From Gallionella sp. (lineage in GTDB: Bacteria; Pseudomonadota; Gammaproteobacteria; Burkholderiales; Gallionellaceae): a stretch of DNA of 42,166 bases. The stretch spans positions 1-42,166 of the forward strand of contig JANXXX010000027.1 in NCBI GenBank assembly GCA_025350405.1, in the 5' to 3' direction. Both the position numbers and the translations under genes were made by a program. Positions 31,662 to 40,479 of the stretch are shown here, in pieces. How positions within the stretch are numbered: the first letter of the stretch is position 1; the number at the start of each line of letters is the position of its first letter. The notes beneath the pieces were generated by a model. That model was not told where the DNA came from. It did no database searches and worked only from the letters and a program-made list of their open reading frames with translations.

Positions 31662-32918
31662 TTGACTTCCATCCAAAGCGTACTGGCAGCTTTTGCCATC
31701 ATTCTGATCGATCTTCTGGGTAGGGCGGGATTGGACAAGGTGCTGGCATTGTCCGGCGGCCCGGCTGTAGTCGCGCTGTGGGCGCAACTGCAGTCGGTAG
31801 TGGAATTGGTCAGCGCTGTTACCCTGGCGGGGGTATTGCAGGGCCTGACAGTATTGATCGCCCAGATAAGCGATCCGCGCGATGAACGCAGCCTGCTCCG
31901 TGACGCACTCAAGCTGGGTTTGGGTACGTCGGTGGCGGTAGCGCTGATCGTGATATTGGCCTCACCCGAGTTGGTGGTTTGGCTCACCCAGAAAAAAATT
32001 GATACGGATTTGTTTTTGCTCGCCGCATTGGCCGGTTGTATCACCGTCGTTCCCGCCACGCTCAACGCTTACTGGCTGGGCAAACACCAGCAGCAACGCA
32101 TGTTGGCGCTGGCGCTGCTGACCAGCGCGATATTGCTGCTGGTGGCGGCGAGTGCATGGTTCGGGCTGCACTTGCGCGGGCTGATGTGGATGCAAAGCTT
32201 CGCTTTGGCAATCATAGGCATCGTGATCTGGCGCTATTTGCAACAATTGTCGCGGACTCGCGCCGGGCAGGAAGACGGAGCCAAGTATTTCCGCAAGCTG
32301 GTGAAGTTCGTCCCGGTCGGTCTGGCGATCGGCATCATGAGTCCGGTTTCGATGCTGCTGGTACGCAGTATGTTGTCGGGCTCGCTGTCATGGAGCGATG
32401 TAGGATTCCTGCAGGCGCTGTGGCGCTCCACCGAGTGGGTGACCGCCACGGCGGCAGGCGTGCTGTCGCTGATCTTTCTGCCGCGCTTCAGCGCCACTTA
32501 TGGATCAGCACAATTCAAAAAAGAGATGACGCATGCCGGGGTAATGGTGCTGATCCCGGCGGCATGTTTGCTGCTGCTGATCTTCTTCAACCAGCGCGTC
32601 ATGCTGGCGGCCTTGTATGACGCGCGCTTCATGGTGAGCGATGAAACTGCCGCATTGATCATGCTGGGCAGCTGGATACGCATCGCCTCGTGGGTGTTCC
32701 TGTTTGGTCTTTTCGCCGCTCATCGCACCTGGCTGATCATGGCAGGAGAAATATTGTCGCTGCCGCTTTACGCATTGCTGTTGTGGCTGTTTGCCGACGG
32801 GATGACGCTGGAACGGACAGCGCTGCTTTATTTTGTCAGCTATCTCGTTTATCTCGGTTTCAATGCCATTGCCCTGCTGTACTCATCGCGCAAAATCACC
32901 GGCAGTGCGGCGCAATAA
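31662..32918 (+). CDS. MOP-superfamily flippase (Wzx/oligosaccharide type)
   Basis: 418 residues with about twelve transmembrane helices and no soluble domain. The first helices (AFAIILIDLLGRAGLDKVLA), the paired halves and the conserved proline near FVPVGLAIGIMSPVSMLLVR match polysaccharide-export flippases (Wzx/RfbX). It would move lipid-linked oligosaccharide across the inner membrane. The start is a TTG, preceded by AGAGG. No glycosyltransferase cluster flanks it, so it is an orphan flippase or a regulated accessory one. A sulfotransferase gene follows convergently, 30 bp away. Confidence 0.85.
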   Translation: MTSIQSVLAAFAIILIDLLGRAGLDKVLALSGGPAVVALWAQLQSVVELVSAVTLAGVLQGLTVLIAQISDPRDERSLLRDALKLGLGTSVAVALIVILASPELVVWLTQKKIDTDLFLLAALAGCITVVPATLNAYWLGKHQQQRMLALALLTSAILLLVAASAWFGLHLRGLMWMQSFALAIIGIVIWRYLQQLSRTRAGQEDGAKYFRKLVKFVPVGLAIGIMSPVSMLLVRSMLSGSLSWSDVGFLQALWRSTEWVTATAAGVLSLIFLPRFSATYGSAQFKKEMTHAGVMVLIPAACLLLLIFFNQRVMLAALYDARFMVSDETAALIMLGSWIRIASWVFLFGLFAAHRTWLIMAGEILSLPLYALLLWLFADGMTLERTALLYFVSYLVYLGFNAIALLYSSRKITGSAAQ

Positions 32919-32948
32919 CATTGCTCCCGGCTTGCCGTACAGCAAAAC

Positions 32949-33749
32949 TCATTTTGCCAAAGGGTTATAGCCGAGCAATGCACATATACGGTGATAGTCG
33001 GCATTAGCCAGCAATTGTTTTCTCAGCTCAGGTTCAACGGGCCGTTTGGCTGGCATTTTGATTTTGTTTGAATCGTTTGGATTGGCGATATCTCCAGTTA
33101 TCGTTTTATAGCTGTGCCATTTTTTGATGAAGCCCGGATCGAACTTGATTTGCAGATGTTCGCAAAGCCTGCGCATCGCCAGATCCGGCTTGCGGAGAAA
33201 ATCTTCATAACGAATGAAACCTGTTTCTACACATAGCTCGGCGTATTTCCGGTAGCCCGCAAGAAATTGTTCGAGGCCAAACGCTCCAGATTGGAGTGGC
33301 TCTTGCAACGGGGTTAGTTTTATCAGGCTCTGCCACTGGGTAACGGGGTCGCGCGTGGTCGATATGCGAATGATATCGAAGCTCGCGGCCAGCTCTGTAT
33401 AGAGCAATGGGCTATAACCGGGTGTAGTGACGTATGGAAAGCCGGTGTAATCGAGATGCGCCCAGTCACGCAACACCAACGTCTTACCGCGCGCTCTGCT
33501 GCGCTGTTCGATCAGCGTGATCGCAGCGGCGTAATTAACGGCACCTTGCTTTAACTGTTCGGCAAGTTCGTCCGGGGTCAATAAACCGAACCATTCCTCC
33601 GCCTGCTTGAGCGGGTTAAACGTGTTCCACACACGCGGATGGAGTTCGCTGAGCAGCACGACACCTTCCATGCATCCGAGACATTTGCATATGAGCGTGC
33701 TCCCGGAACGGGCCATGTTATGAATCATGCGTAATTTTTGTTTTTCCAT
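32949..33749 (-). CDS. Sulfotransferase family protein
   Basis: 266 residues. The N-terminal RMIHNMARSGSTLICKCLGC matches the 5'-phosphosulfate binding loop of PAPS-dependent sulfotransferases, and IRISTTRDPVTQWQSLIKL matches the 3'-phosphate binding strand and helix. The family transfers sulfate from PAPS to hydroxyl or amino groups of carbohydrates or lipids. The acceptor is unknown; the adjacent flippase suggests a surface glycan (inference). Start with AAGGT upstream is reasonable. Confidence 0.82.
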   Translation of the reverse strand: MEKQKLRMIHNMARSGSTLICKCLGCMEGVVLLSELHPRVWNTFNPLKQAEEWFGLLTPDELAEQLKQGAVNYAAAITLIEQRSRARGKTLVLRDWAHLDYTGFPYVTTPGYSPLLYTELAASFDIIRISTTRDPVTQWQSLIKLTPLQEPLQSGAFGLEQFLAGYRKYAELCVETGFIRYEDFLRKPDLAMRRLCEHLQIKFDPGFIKKWHSYKTITGDIANPNDSNKIKMPAKRPVEPELRKQLLANADYHRICALLGYNPLAK

Positions 33750-34166
33750 CGCACCAACCTTTTTACTGCTGCACTAATTAACCCTTGTTTATCGCTGGTC
33801 ATGGTTACTCGATTGGGATGCAGACAATGTCCGATTCTGCATTGCCATCCTCCTCATTGATGGCGCGTGAAGTGTACCCTTAAGTCAGGATAAAAATGAA
33901 CCGATTTTATTAGGGAATTCTTTCACCTATAGCGGGATGACGCTGAGGATGACTGTGCCGCTTTGCCTGGGCAACCACCTCGTTTATCTTAGCTTCACAG
34001 ACTCTGGCTAGAAGTATTTGTCGCGCAAAAAATATTCATGACAAACAGAAATCGTATACACTTCCCGGAAGGGACGAAACTGCACTGACAATCTATTGGC
34101 AGACCATTCCTGGCAACGAGTTCTGTTCATATTCAAGTGCAGTCAAAATTTTACAACGGGGGGGTC
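33750..34166. other. Intergenic region before the CheY-like gene
   Basis: 417 bp, somewhat AT-rich, holding the upstream sequences of both divergent genes. I find no confident promoter pair, no RNA gene and no ORF with support. The segment GGGGGGG just before the response regulator ATG is an unusually G-rich ribosome binding site. Confidence 0.4.
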
Positions 34167-34550
34167 ATGTCCAAGAAATATAAAGTGCTGGTCGTGGATG
34201 ATTCAGCAGCGATGCGCATGCTTATAAAAGCTTCATTGCAGGGTTCCGAATTTGATGTGGTGGCGGAGGCCAAAGATGGTCAGGAAGCAGTGCAATCCTT
34301 CAAAGCCAACGCTCCCGATCTGATGCTGCTGGATATCGTCATGCCGGGAATGAGCGGGGTGGAGGCACTGAAGCAAATCATGGCGTTCAATAAAAACGCA
34401 GTGGTGGTAATGGCCAGCTCCATGGGCACTGAGGATGCGGTTCAGGACGCACTCAAGGCGGGGGCGAAGAATTTTTTGCAAAAACCGATAGAGCAGGAAG
34501 CGTTGCTGAAAATTTTGCGGAATACTGCCAATACTTTTATAAGGAAATGA
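34167..34550 (+). CDS. Single-domain response regulator, CheY-like
   Basis: 127 residues from MSKKYKVLVVDDSAAMRMLI; the start is set by the G-rich site and family N-terminus rather than an in-frame ATG ten codons upstream. The receiver residues are complete: D11, D12, the phosphoacceptor D56 (LLLDIVMPGMSG), S84/S85 and K106 (LQKPIEQ). With no output domain it acts through protein contacts, like CheY. The following CheX-like gene starts one base after its stop, so the pair is an operon; no histidine kinase is nearby. Confidence 0.95.
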   Translation: MSKKYKVLVVDDSAAMRMLIKASLQGSEFDVVAEAKDGQEAVQSFKANAPDLMLLDIVMPGMSGVEALKQIMAFNKNAVVVMASSMGTEDAVQDALKAGAKNFLQKPIEQEALLKILRNTANTFIRK

Positions 34551-34551
34551 C

Positions 34552-35376
34552 ATGACGGCAAAATTCATTGGCCAGTATCTGCTGGAAAAGGGGTTGATCA
34601 CAAGAGATGCACTGCTCGCGGCGACTGAACAGCAGCTGCGCGTCAACCAGACATTGGGTGCACTGGCTGTTGCCAAAGGCTTGCTTAGCGAAGCTCAGGC
34701 AGATGCCGTCAATCTGGAACAGCAGCGCGCAGACAAGCGGTTTGGCGAAATCGCGATTGCGCGAAATTTGCTGAATCCGCAGCAGATTGACGAGTTACTG
34801 GACGCGCAAAAGAAACAGCGGGTTTTTCTGGGTGAAATCCTGATCAAGCAAGGGTACATCAGCCGCGAGAAATTCGAGGTCGAGCTTGCGCTATTCAAGA
34901 AAGAACAAGAGCGAAGCGCCGAGCTGGTCAAGTTGGATTTGCTCTCGCTGCCGCAACACGAGGTGATCGAAGATTTTCTCGATATGACGCTGAAAATCTT
35001 GTTACGTGTGGCCAAAGAACAAGTCAAAATTACCTCGATTACCCATACAGCGCTGCAATGCCCCTACACTTTTGCCCAGCGGATCAATGGCGATCAGCAG
35101 TTCGACTATGTGCTGGCACTGCCGGAAAACATGGTGTTTGCGCTGTGCCAGCATTTTCTGCGCATCAACTGCGTGGAAGTGAACGAATTGGCACTGGATG
35201 CCATGAACGAAGTGCTGAACATCATCTCGGGAAACGGCTGTGCCAAACTCAGCTCGCGCGGAATGAAAGTCACATTGGATCCCCCGCGTGCGATCAGTAG
35301 CGCAGCGCCGGCCAATGCCATATGCATAGGGCTGAGCTCCATCGGTGCCGATTTTGAAGTGCGTTTTTACTTCTGA
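34552..35376 (+). CDS. MshEN-like N-domain fused to CheX-like phosphatase domain
   Basis: 274 residues. Residues 5-115 contain consecutive units like FGEIAIARNLLNPQQIDELL and FLGEILIKQGYISREKFEVE, resembling the MshEN/T2SSE_N c-di-GMP-binding pattern (LG-x4-L-x3-G-L/I and a Q before the next LG). Residues 125-274 resemble CheX/CheC: the DAMNEVLNIISGNG helix carries E220 and N223, the ExxN pair that dephosphorylates CheY. It probably dephosphorylates the response regulator encoded just upstream, possibly under c-di-GMP control (inference). Confidence 0.8.
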   Translation: MTAKFIGQYLLEKGLITRDALLAATEQQLRVNQTLGALAVAKGLLSEAQADAVNLEQQRADKRFGEIAIARNLLNPQQIDELLDAQKKQRVFLGEILIKQGYISREKFEVELALFKKEQERSAELVKLDLLSLPQHEVIEDFLDMTLKILLRVAKEQVKITSITHTALQCPYTFAQRINGDQQFDYVLALPENMVFALCQHFLRINCVEVNELALDAMNEVLNIISGNGCAKLSSRGMKVTLDPPRAISSAAPANAICIGLSSIGADFEVRFYF

Positions 35377-35466
35377 TGGGTGGCGTACCTGGCAATGGAG
35401 CGTGCATCAAAAGTTTGAAATAGCAATTTTCAATCGATGTTTGAAGAAATGAACGACAAGGAGCAA

Positions 35467-36120
35467 ATGATGGCAAAGTTCACACCGGCGGTGAGTGCGA
35501 TATTGATGGCGACCCTGATTACCGGGTTGGCCGGTTGCGATTTGTTCGAGAAGGCACCACCGCCGGCTCCTGTAGCGCCTCCCCCTGCAGCACCGGTCAA
35601 GTTCACCGTCGGCGGTTCAGTTTCGGGGTTTTCCGGCAGCGGATTGATACTCCAGCTCAACGGGGCAAACGATCTGGCCGTCAGCGCCAACGGCAAATTC
35701 AATTTCCCCAATGCATTAACACTAGGCAGCGCCTATGCCGTCACAGTAAAAGCCTCACCTTCAGCCCCCATCAAACAGACTTGCACGGTCAGCCAGGGTA
35801 GCGGCAACGTAGCCGCAGCCGTTAATAACGTCGCCGTCACCTGTATCACCAATAGCTTCACCGTCGGGGGCACGGTCTCCAGACTTTCCGGCAAAGGGCT
35901 GGTGCTCCAGCTCAATGGGGCAAACGACCTGGCGATCACAAAAAACGGCAAGTTCATCTTCCCCGGCATCCGCCTGCCCGATGGCAGCGACTACAGCGTT
36001 GCCATCAAAACAACTCCAATCAAACAGAAATGCGAGATCAAGCCCATCAACGCCGCCTTTGACAGAGAAACGCTCAATATCGCCGGCGTCGTCTGCTCCA
36101 AAAAAGGCCATCGCAAATAA
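35467..36120 (+). CDS. Lipoprotein with two tandem repeat domains
   Basis: About 217 residues from the ATG at 35467 (or the adjacent ATG at 35470), following AAGGAG. The signal peptide ends in lipobox LAGC. A Pro/Ala linker (PPPAPVAPPPAAP) leads to two copies of an approximately 85-residue unit, beginning FTVGGSVSGFSG and FTVGGTVSRLSG, each with the shared LQLNGANDLA, NGKF and a C-terminal cysteine pair (QTCTV, VTC; QKCEI, VVC). Likely outer-membrane-anchored, with beta-rich disulfide domains. The function is unknown. Confidence 0.85.
   Translation: MMAKFTPAVSAILMATLITGLAGCDLFEKAPPPAPVAPPPAAPVKFTVGGSVSGFSGSGLILQLNGANDLAVSANGKFNFPNALTLGSAYAVTVKASPSAPIKQTCTVSQGSGNVAAAVNNVAVTCITNSFTVGGTVSRLSGKGLVLQLNGANDLAITKNGKFIFPGIRLPDGSDYSVAIKTTPIKQKCEIKPINAAFDRETLNIAGVVCSKKGHRK
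35602..36105 (+). repeat. Internal tandem duplication of the lipoprotein domain
   Basis: Unit 1 is about 35602-35856 and unit 2 about 35857-36105. They remain recognisable in DNA: CTCCAGCTCAACGGGGCAAA in unit 1 and CTCCAGCTCAATGGGGCAAA in unit 2. A gene-internal duplication. Confidence 0.75.
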
Positions 36121-36164
36121 TCGGGGGAGTCCGCGCCCGCCTGAAAAAAGAAGGGCGCTACCCT

Positions 36165-36650
36165 TTATTGTTTGTCACCAGCATTCACTTTAAGGCATGG
36201 CTTCGGCACAGTGCGTTGGACCTCGTGCCTCGTGCCTCCGCGCGAGTCCTGCTCGTGGATTTTCGCGTAATACATCCCGTCGATATAGTTGACCGTAGCA
36301 TCATATTGATTACCCGAGCGGGGGGTCAGGTACATCCCATAAGAAGTGCTGTGGCTGCCAGTAAATATCGATGTGTCTGAAAAGATAAACTCGAGATAGC
36401 TGAGCTTGCTAACGGGAATGCCGACCTTCAACTTTGCGCCACTCAATTCCACCGTACCTTGATAATGCAAGTCGCACTTATTGTCGACGTCATACACATG
36501 CATCAGCGCTGAACCCTTGCGCACGTCTGGAGTGATGGACATATTTTCTGGTTTGCTGTTCGTGTAGTCATGCATCGACGAACAGGCGCTTGCCATACCC
36601 GCGACAAGAATCAACACAGCTGCCCTGCATTTTGGAGTCAGATTTGACAT
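36165..36650 (-). CDS. Putative lipoprotein
   Basis: 161 residues. A signal peptide with lipobox (AAVLILVAGMASAC then SSMHDY) is followed by a soluble, beta-rich domain with no family I recognise (VYDVDNKCDLHYQGTVELSG, YGMYLTPRSGNQYDA). C57 and the C-terminal PKPC cysteine could pair. It is 13 bp downstream of another lipoprotein gene on the same strand, so the two form a small operon. The ribosome site is weak, suggesting translational coupling. Confidence 0.8.
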   Translation of the reverse strand: MSNLTPKCRAAVLILVAGMASACSSMHDYTNSKPENMSITPDVRKGSALMHVYDVDNKCDLHYQGTVELSGAKLKVGIPVSKLSYLEFIFSDTSIFTGSHSTSYGMYLTPRSGNQYDATVNYIDGMYYAKIHEQDSRGGTRHEVQRTVPKPCLKVNAGDKQ

Positions 36651-36663
36651 GCCGCTACGCGAA

Positions 36664-37176
36664 TCACTGGGTCAAATCTGGACAACCCATGTTCTTTCCG
36701 GATGCCCAAAGTTTTACTGCCGTAAATGCACCGCGATAGCCGGTTTGCTGGAAGTAAGACTCAACGCGCGTCGTGTTCTTGTCCAGCGGATATGCATCCA
36801 CCACCAAGAAATACCAGCCATCGGGCGGGATATCGCCCAACTCAGTTGAACCTTCAGTAATTTTTGATTGCAGCGTAAGCCGGGTGTGTTGCTTGCCGAC
36901 AATCATCTTGGGCTTGAACGCGACAACTTGGCGGCGATCCAACCCTCCTTCCCGCCAGGTTCTTATGAGATCCTGATGAAAGCATTCATCTGCCTTTTTC
37001 TTGAACACTTCCGTAACCTGCGAAAGAGGGCGCTTGACCTCAAAGACATCTTTCTCGGACATCATCTTTCCGTCCTTGACGTTCTGAATCAACAATTCCG
37101 CTGTCTTGGGCATAGAGCCGCAGCCAGCAAGCAATACAGCAACGAAGGCAAAGGAGATGAAGTTAGTGCGAGTCAT
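36664..37176 (-). CDS. Putative lipoprotein
   Basis: 170 residues from MTRTNFISFAFVAVLLAGCG, where AAGGATTCCAC precedes the ATG; the frame is open further upstream but that start gives no signal peptide. The lipobox is LLAGC. The mature part has a predicted alpha/beta mix (FEVKRPLSQVTEVFKKKADE, PPDGWYFLVVDAYPLDKNTT) and a C-terminal GKNMGCPDLT. No family recognised. First of a two-lipoprotein operon. Confidence 0.82.
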   Translation of the reverse strand: MTRTNFISFAFVAVLLAGCGSMPKTAELLIQNVKDGKMMSEKDVFEVKRPLSQVTEVFKKKADECFHQDLIRTWREGGLDRRQVVAFKPKMIVGKQHTRLTLQSKITEGSTELGDIPPDGWYFLVVDAYPLDKNTTRVESYFQQTGYRGAFTAVKLWASGKNMGCPDLTQ

Positions 37177-37434
37177 GTGGAATCCTTTTTCTTGAAAATC
37201 ATTTCCTTGTTGTTTTCTACAAAACATAGCCCCAAACTCATTGCTGGTCCAATGTAAAACAAGGACGTCAGTTCTTTATCCCAAAAGAACTCCCGCAGGA
37301 AATAATCGTAACATGATTATTCGCGCTACAGCATGCACGCAAAGAACCCTCACTTGAATCGAAGTGCTCGAATGCCACATCAAGAACCGCAAAAAAATTA
37401 AACCTGACCCCCATACCCGTGCTTTAATCACGCG

Positions 37435-38604
37435 ATGAACGACCATCCTGCCATTAATTTTCCTGTCGTCCACTGGAACGAAGCGGGCGAAGAACAGTCC
37501 GCGCGCTTTCGTTCCGAAAGCGGCACGCCGCCGCCCAAGCGCGTGGTGCTCGCCGATGACCGCATAACCGCCGATGCCGCCTACCGGCTGGCCTGCGAGG
37601 GCACCGCGCTGTTGTGGCGCGGTGATTTTCAGAACGCGCGCCAACTGCTGCACGCGATGACTCGGCGCGCAAATGAGAAAACCGGCGCACGCAAACACAA
37701 AAAAATCCCCGCCTCACCCACCGAAGCTTTTCATCTGTATCGCCTGGCGCAATCGCAGCGCGCCCGCACCCTGGGTCTGCTGCTGATACCGTTCAATGCC
37801 GACCACAGCATTCCCCTGCGCCGCGCGCCCGATGTGCGCCAAGCCTGCATTGAAGCTTACGGCGCTGAAACGGAAGCCCGGTCCTACATCGCATCGCTGC
37901 GCGGACTGCAAGGAATCATCGGCGCATACGAGTGGCGCAAGAATGGCGTGGAAATTCCGGCGCTGGGTGCGCGCATCCATCCGCATTACGGTGTGTTCGC
38001 ACCGATACGCAGCGAGTACATCGGGCTGGTGCATGATGCTGCGTTGCCCGCGCTCACAGTGAGCCAGTCGGTCGCATTCGATATCGGCACCGGCACCGGT
38101 GTGCTCGCCGCCGTGCTGGCGCGCCGCGGCATCAAGCACATCGTCGCCACCGATCAGGATCCGCGTGCGCTGGCTTGTGCGCGAGAAAATATAGCGCGGC
38201 TGGATCTCGCCACACAAGTCGAAGTCGTGCAGGCCGATCTGTTTCCCGAAGGCCGCGCCGCACTGGTCGTGTGCAACCCGCCGTGGGTTCCCGCACGGCC
38301 AAGCTCGCCGCTCGAACACGCGGTGTTCGACCCGGAGAGCCGCATGCTGCTGGGATTCCTCAACGGGCTGGCAGCGCATCTGGAGGCCGGCGGCGAAGGC
38401 TGGCTGATACTCTCCGATCTGGCCGAGCATCTGGGGCTGCGCACGCGCGACGAGTTACTGGCCGCGATCGATGCGGCGGGATTAAAAGTGCTGGGGAAAA
38501 TAGATGTGAAGCCGCATCACCCGCGTGTCTCGGATACCAGCGACCCGCTGCACGCGGCTCGCGCAGCAGAACTCACCTCGTTGTGGCGATTGGCGGCAAA
38601 ATAA
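37435..38604 (+). CDS. SAM-dependent methyltransferase with NPPW motif
   Basis: 389 residues. The first 190 residues are not a domain I can name. The C-terminal half is a class I methyltransferase: SAM-binding FDIGTGTGVLAAVLARRGIK, acidic loop ATDQDP, and VVCNPPWVPARPSS. NPPW/NPPY is typical of N6-adenine, N5-glutamine (PrmC) and rRNA guanine methyltransferases. Closest in outline is the RlmG/PrmC group, but the target is uncertain. No clear ribosome site precedes the ATG. It stands alone. Confidence 0.87.
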   Translation: MNDHPAINFPVVHWNEAGEEQSARFRSESGTPPPKRVVLADDRITADAAYRLACEGTALLWRGDFQNARQLLHAMTRRANEKTGARKHKKIPASPTEAFHLYRLAQSQRARTLGLLLIPFNADHSIPLRRAPDVRQACIEAYGAETEARSYIASLRGLQGIIGAYEWRKNGVEIPALGARIHPHYGVFAPIRSEYIGLVHDAALPALTVSQSVAFDIGTGTGVLAAVLARRGIKHIVATDQDPRALACARENIARLDLATQVEVVQADLFPEGRAALVVCNPPWVPARPSSPLEHAVFDPESRMLLGFLNGLAAHLEAGGEGWLILSDLAEHLGLRTRDELLAAIDAAGLKVLGKIDVKPHHPRVSDTSDPLHAARAAELTSLWRLAAK

Positions 38605-38729
38605 AGGTCTACACAATTCACAGGATATTATTGCGGTAATAAGAAATTTTCACAGCGTGCTGTAAACGAATTACTGAATAACACGTTACTTCATGGCTAA
38701 ATCAACTTATCTATCGAAGGAGAAACAAA

Positions 38730-39233
38730 TTGAAACCACAAAATTCACACCAACAACCCAAGTCTATTATCGTCGGTATAGCCACTACGCTGACTGCACT
38801 TGCAGCAGTCTTCGTTATCACCGCCTGCTCACCCAATTCATCTACCGAAACATCCAAATCGAATAAATCCTCTTCAGATACAACATCTACAAAAATCGTT
38901 TGTAAAAATTGCGGGGTAGTTTTGTCCGTCCGCGAAATTGAAGTGGAAGGCCAGGGATCAGGCGTAGGTGCGGTTGCCGGGGGTGTCGTAGGCGGCTTGC
39001 TGGGCAACCAGGTCGGCAATGGTTCAGGGCGCGATCTGGCGACAGTTGCAGGAGTGGTTGGTGGTGCAATTGCGGGCAACCAAATTGAGAAGAGCTCGAA
39101 AAAGACCAAGCGCTATGACATCGCCGTGAAAATGAATTCTGGCGAAGAACGTATAATCCACCAAGCCGCGCTCCCTACTGTAGGTAAAGGTGACAAGATT
39201 GAGATTGAAAACAACGTCATCGTTAAAAAGTAA
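38730..39233 (+). CDS. Glycine-zipper (17 kDa antigen-like) lipoprotein
   Basis: 167 residues from a TTG start, preceded by AAGGAG. A signal anchor (IIVGIATTLTALAAVFVITA) ends at a lipobox-like TAC cysteine. Next is KIVCKNCGVV, then the glycine-zipper 2TM segment VGAVAGGVVGGLLGNQVGNG and VAGVVGGAIAGNQIEK, as in SlyB and Rickettsia 17 kDa antigen. The C-terminal part (YDIAVKMNSGEERIIHQ) is the usual beta domain. It is likely an outer-membrane-associated lipoprotein that supports envelope integrity. Confidence 0.87.
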   Translation: MKPQNSHQQPKSIIVGIATTLTALAAVFVITACSPNSSTETSKSNKSSSDTTSTKIVCKNCGVVLSVREIEVEGQGSGVGAVAGGVVGGLLGNQVGNGSGRDLATVAGVVGGAIAGNQIEKSSKKTKRYDIAVKMNSGEERIIHQAALPTVGKGDKIEIENNVIVKK

Positions 39234-39262
39234 GTGCAGAAATGAAGCGGCTCTAAAATAAC

Positions 39263-39305
39263 CAGGACAGGTCGTCGCTCACGCTGAGTCCGTCAGCCTG
39301 TCCTG
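39263..39305. repeat. Inverted repeat downstream of the glycine-zipper gene
   Basis: CAGGACAGG (39263-39271) and CCTGTCCTG (39297-39305) are perfect inverted copies with 25 bp between. It may be an interspersed palindrome or a weak terminator for the plus-strand gene. Confidence 0.5.
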
Positions 39306-39336
39306 AATCGGCCCCAGCCTTCAAAAAATAATTGCC

Positions 39337-39353
39337 GCTGCGGAGGCCGCAGC
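39337..39353 (-). terminator. Intrinsic terminator of the RMD1/DUF155 gene
   Basis: GCTGCGG and CCGCAGC pair around three bases. On the minus strand AATTATTTTTT follows. It lies 48 bp after the stop of the DUF155 gene. Confidence 0.6.
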
Positions 39354-39400
39354 TTGCCCCCGATTTATTATTCCAGCACGCCTTTGCACTGCATATTGCA

Positions 39401-40204
39401 TCAGCGAAAGAACTTGTCGCTCAACTCAAGCAGGCTGATGAATATCTCGAACACGATCAGCCCGATCACGTACCACTCCAGCTTGTGCAGCTGCCGGTTG
39501 TCCCACACGTCGGACAGCGTCTGTGCGGTATCCGAGATCAACCCCAGCTTGCGGTCCAGTGCCGATTGCCGTTCCATCAATTCGAATTCATCTCCCAGGC
39601 TGGCGTACAGCCCTTCGAGATGCGGGTTGTCCCACAACGTCTCCGGCTTGTCGCCGATCTCGGCGCGCCCCACCATGCGGTGTTCGATCAGCAGCATGGA
39701 GCCGATCTTGGACAGCAAATTCCTGGAACCGGCGCTCACCTTGCCATACGTCGCCAGCTCCTGCGCCAGCGGCTCGATCTTGTCGAATTCTCCGGCAACT
39801 TTTTTCTCGTAGAGCGTGAGCACCAGGTTCTTGCTCAAGGCATCGGCGATGACCTGCAAATTTTCCAGCGTAATGCTATCCAGCGACACCACGCCGCTCT
39901 GTACACCAACGCTGCCCCGGCCGGAATTAATTTCCAGCTCCTCGATTTCCGGTGTCGAATAGGGATTGGTCAGCAGCGACTTGAGCGATTCGACAAATTT
40001 TACTTCAGCCGCGCTGTTGACCCCGAACAGCACAATTACGCCGTAGCGGAACAGCACCGCAATGCCGCCATCCTCATCCACTTGCAGCGTCAGCGGCGTG
40101 GTCGCCAGGCAGTCGGCGATCTTGAACAGTTTCAAGTCCAGCCGGTCGCCCAGCAGCAGTGCGCGCGCCTTAAGGTCTTGGCGATTTTTTAATTGGAGTT
40201 CCAT
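39401..40204 (-). CDS. RMD1/YagE family (DUF155) protein
   Basis: 267 residues. The family signature includes RYGVIVLFGV near residue 55, and a helical C-terminal half with ETLWDNPHLEGLYASLGDEF and ERQSALDRKLGLISDTAQTL. A single C-terminal transmembrane helix (WYVIGLIVFEIFISLLEL) ends the protein. In yeast the relatives Rmd1/Rmd8 and Rmd9-like proteins work in meiosis and in mitochondrial function; the bacterial role is unknown. The ATG has a weak site, and the gene stands alone with its own terminator. Confidence 0.9.
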   Translation of the reverse strand: MELQLKNRQDLKARALLLGDRLDLKLFKIADCLATTPLTLQVDEDGGIAVLFRYGVIVLFGVNSAAEVKFVESLKSLLTNPYSTPEIEELEINSGRGSVGVQSGVVSLDSITLENLQVIADALSKNLVLTLYEKKVAGEFDKIEPLAQELATYGKVSAGSRNLLSKIGSMLLIEHRMVGRAEIGDKPETLWDNPHLEGLYASLGDEFELMERQSALDRKLGLISDTAQTLSDVWDNRQLHKLEWYVIGLIVFEIFISLLELSDKFFR

Positions 40205-40479
40205 GGGTTCATCAGCAAGTAATCAATGGCACAGCATATTGAGACTAGTGCCCATCGTCAAATAGTCGGGACTCAAGTAGCTGGAACAGAACCATCAAGA
40301 AGCTAGACGGATGACGCAATTTTCAAACTGGATTCGGCAGTCGGTTGAGAATATAGTATGCGGCAGCAACGGGCAGCGTATTGTCTCGCCGCGCAATGAT
40401 TTTAGCTGACACCGTTACCCTAGCGCGGATATTGACGATGCGCGACGCAGCGTCATGCACTTAACCAAAGGAGAACAAC

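Noticed and set aside
34081-34166. TGGCA ... TGGCA upstream of the response regulator as a sigma-54 promoter
   Set aside because: Spacing and the missing TTGC at -12 do not fit the consensus.
37271-37321. Two small AT-rich palindromes upstream of the methyltransferase
   Set aside because: Stems of seven bases with no T-tract and no known operator match; within chance expectation.
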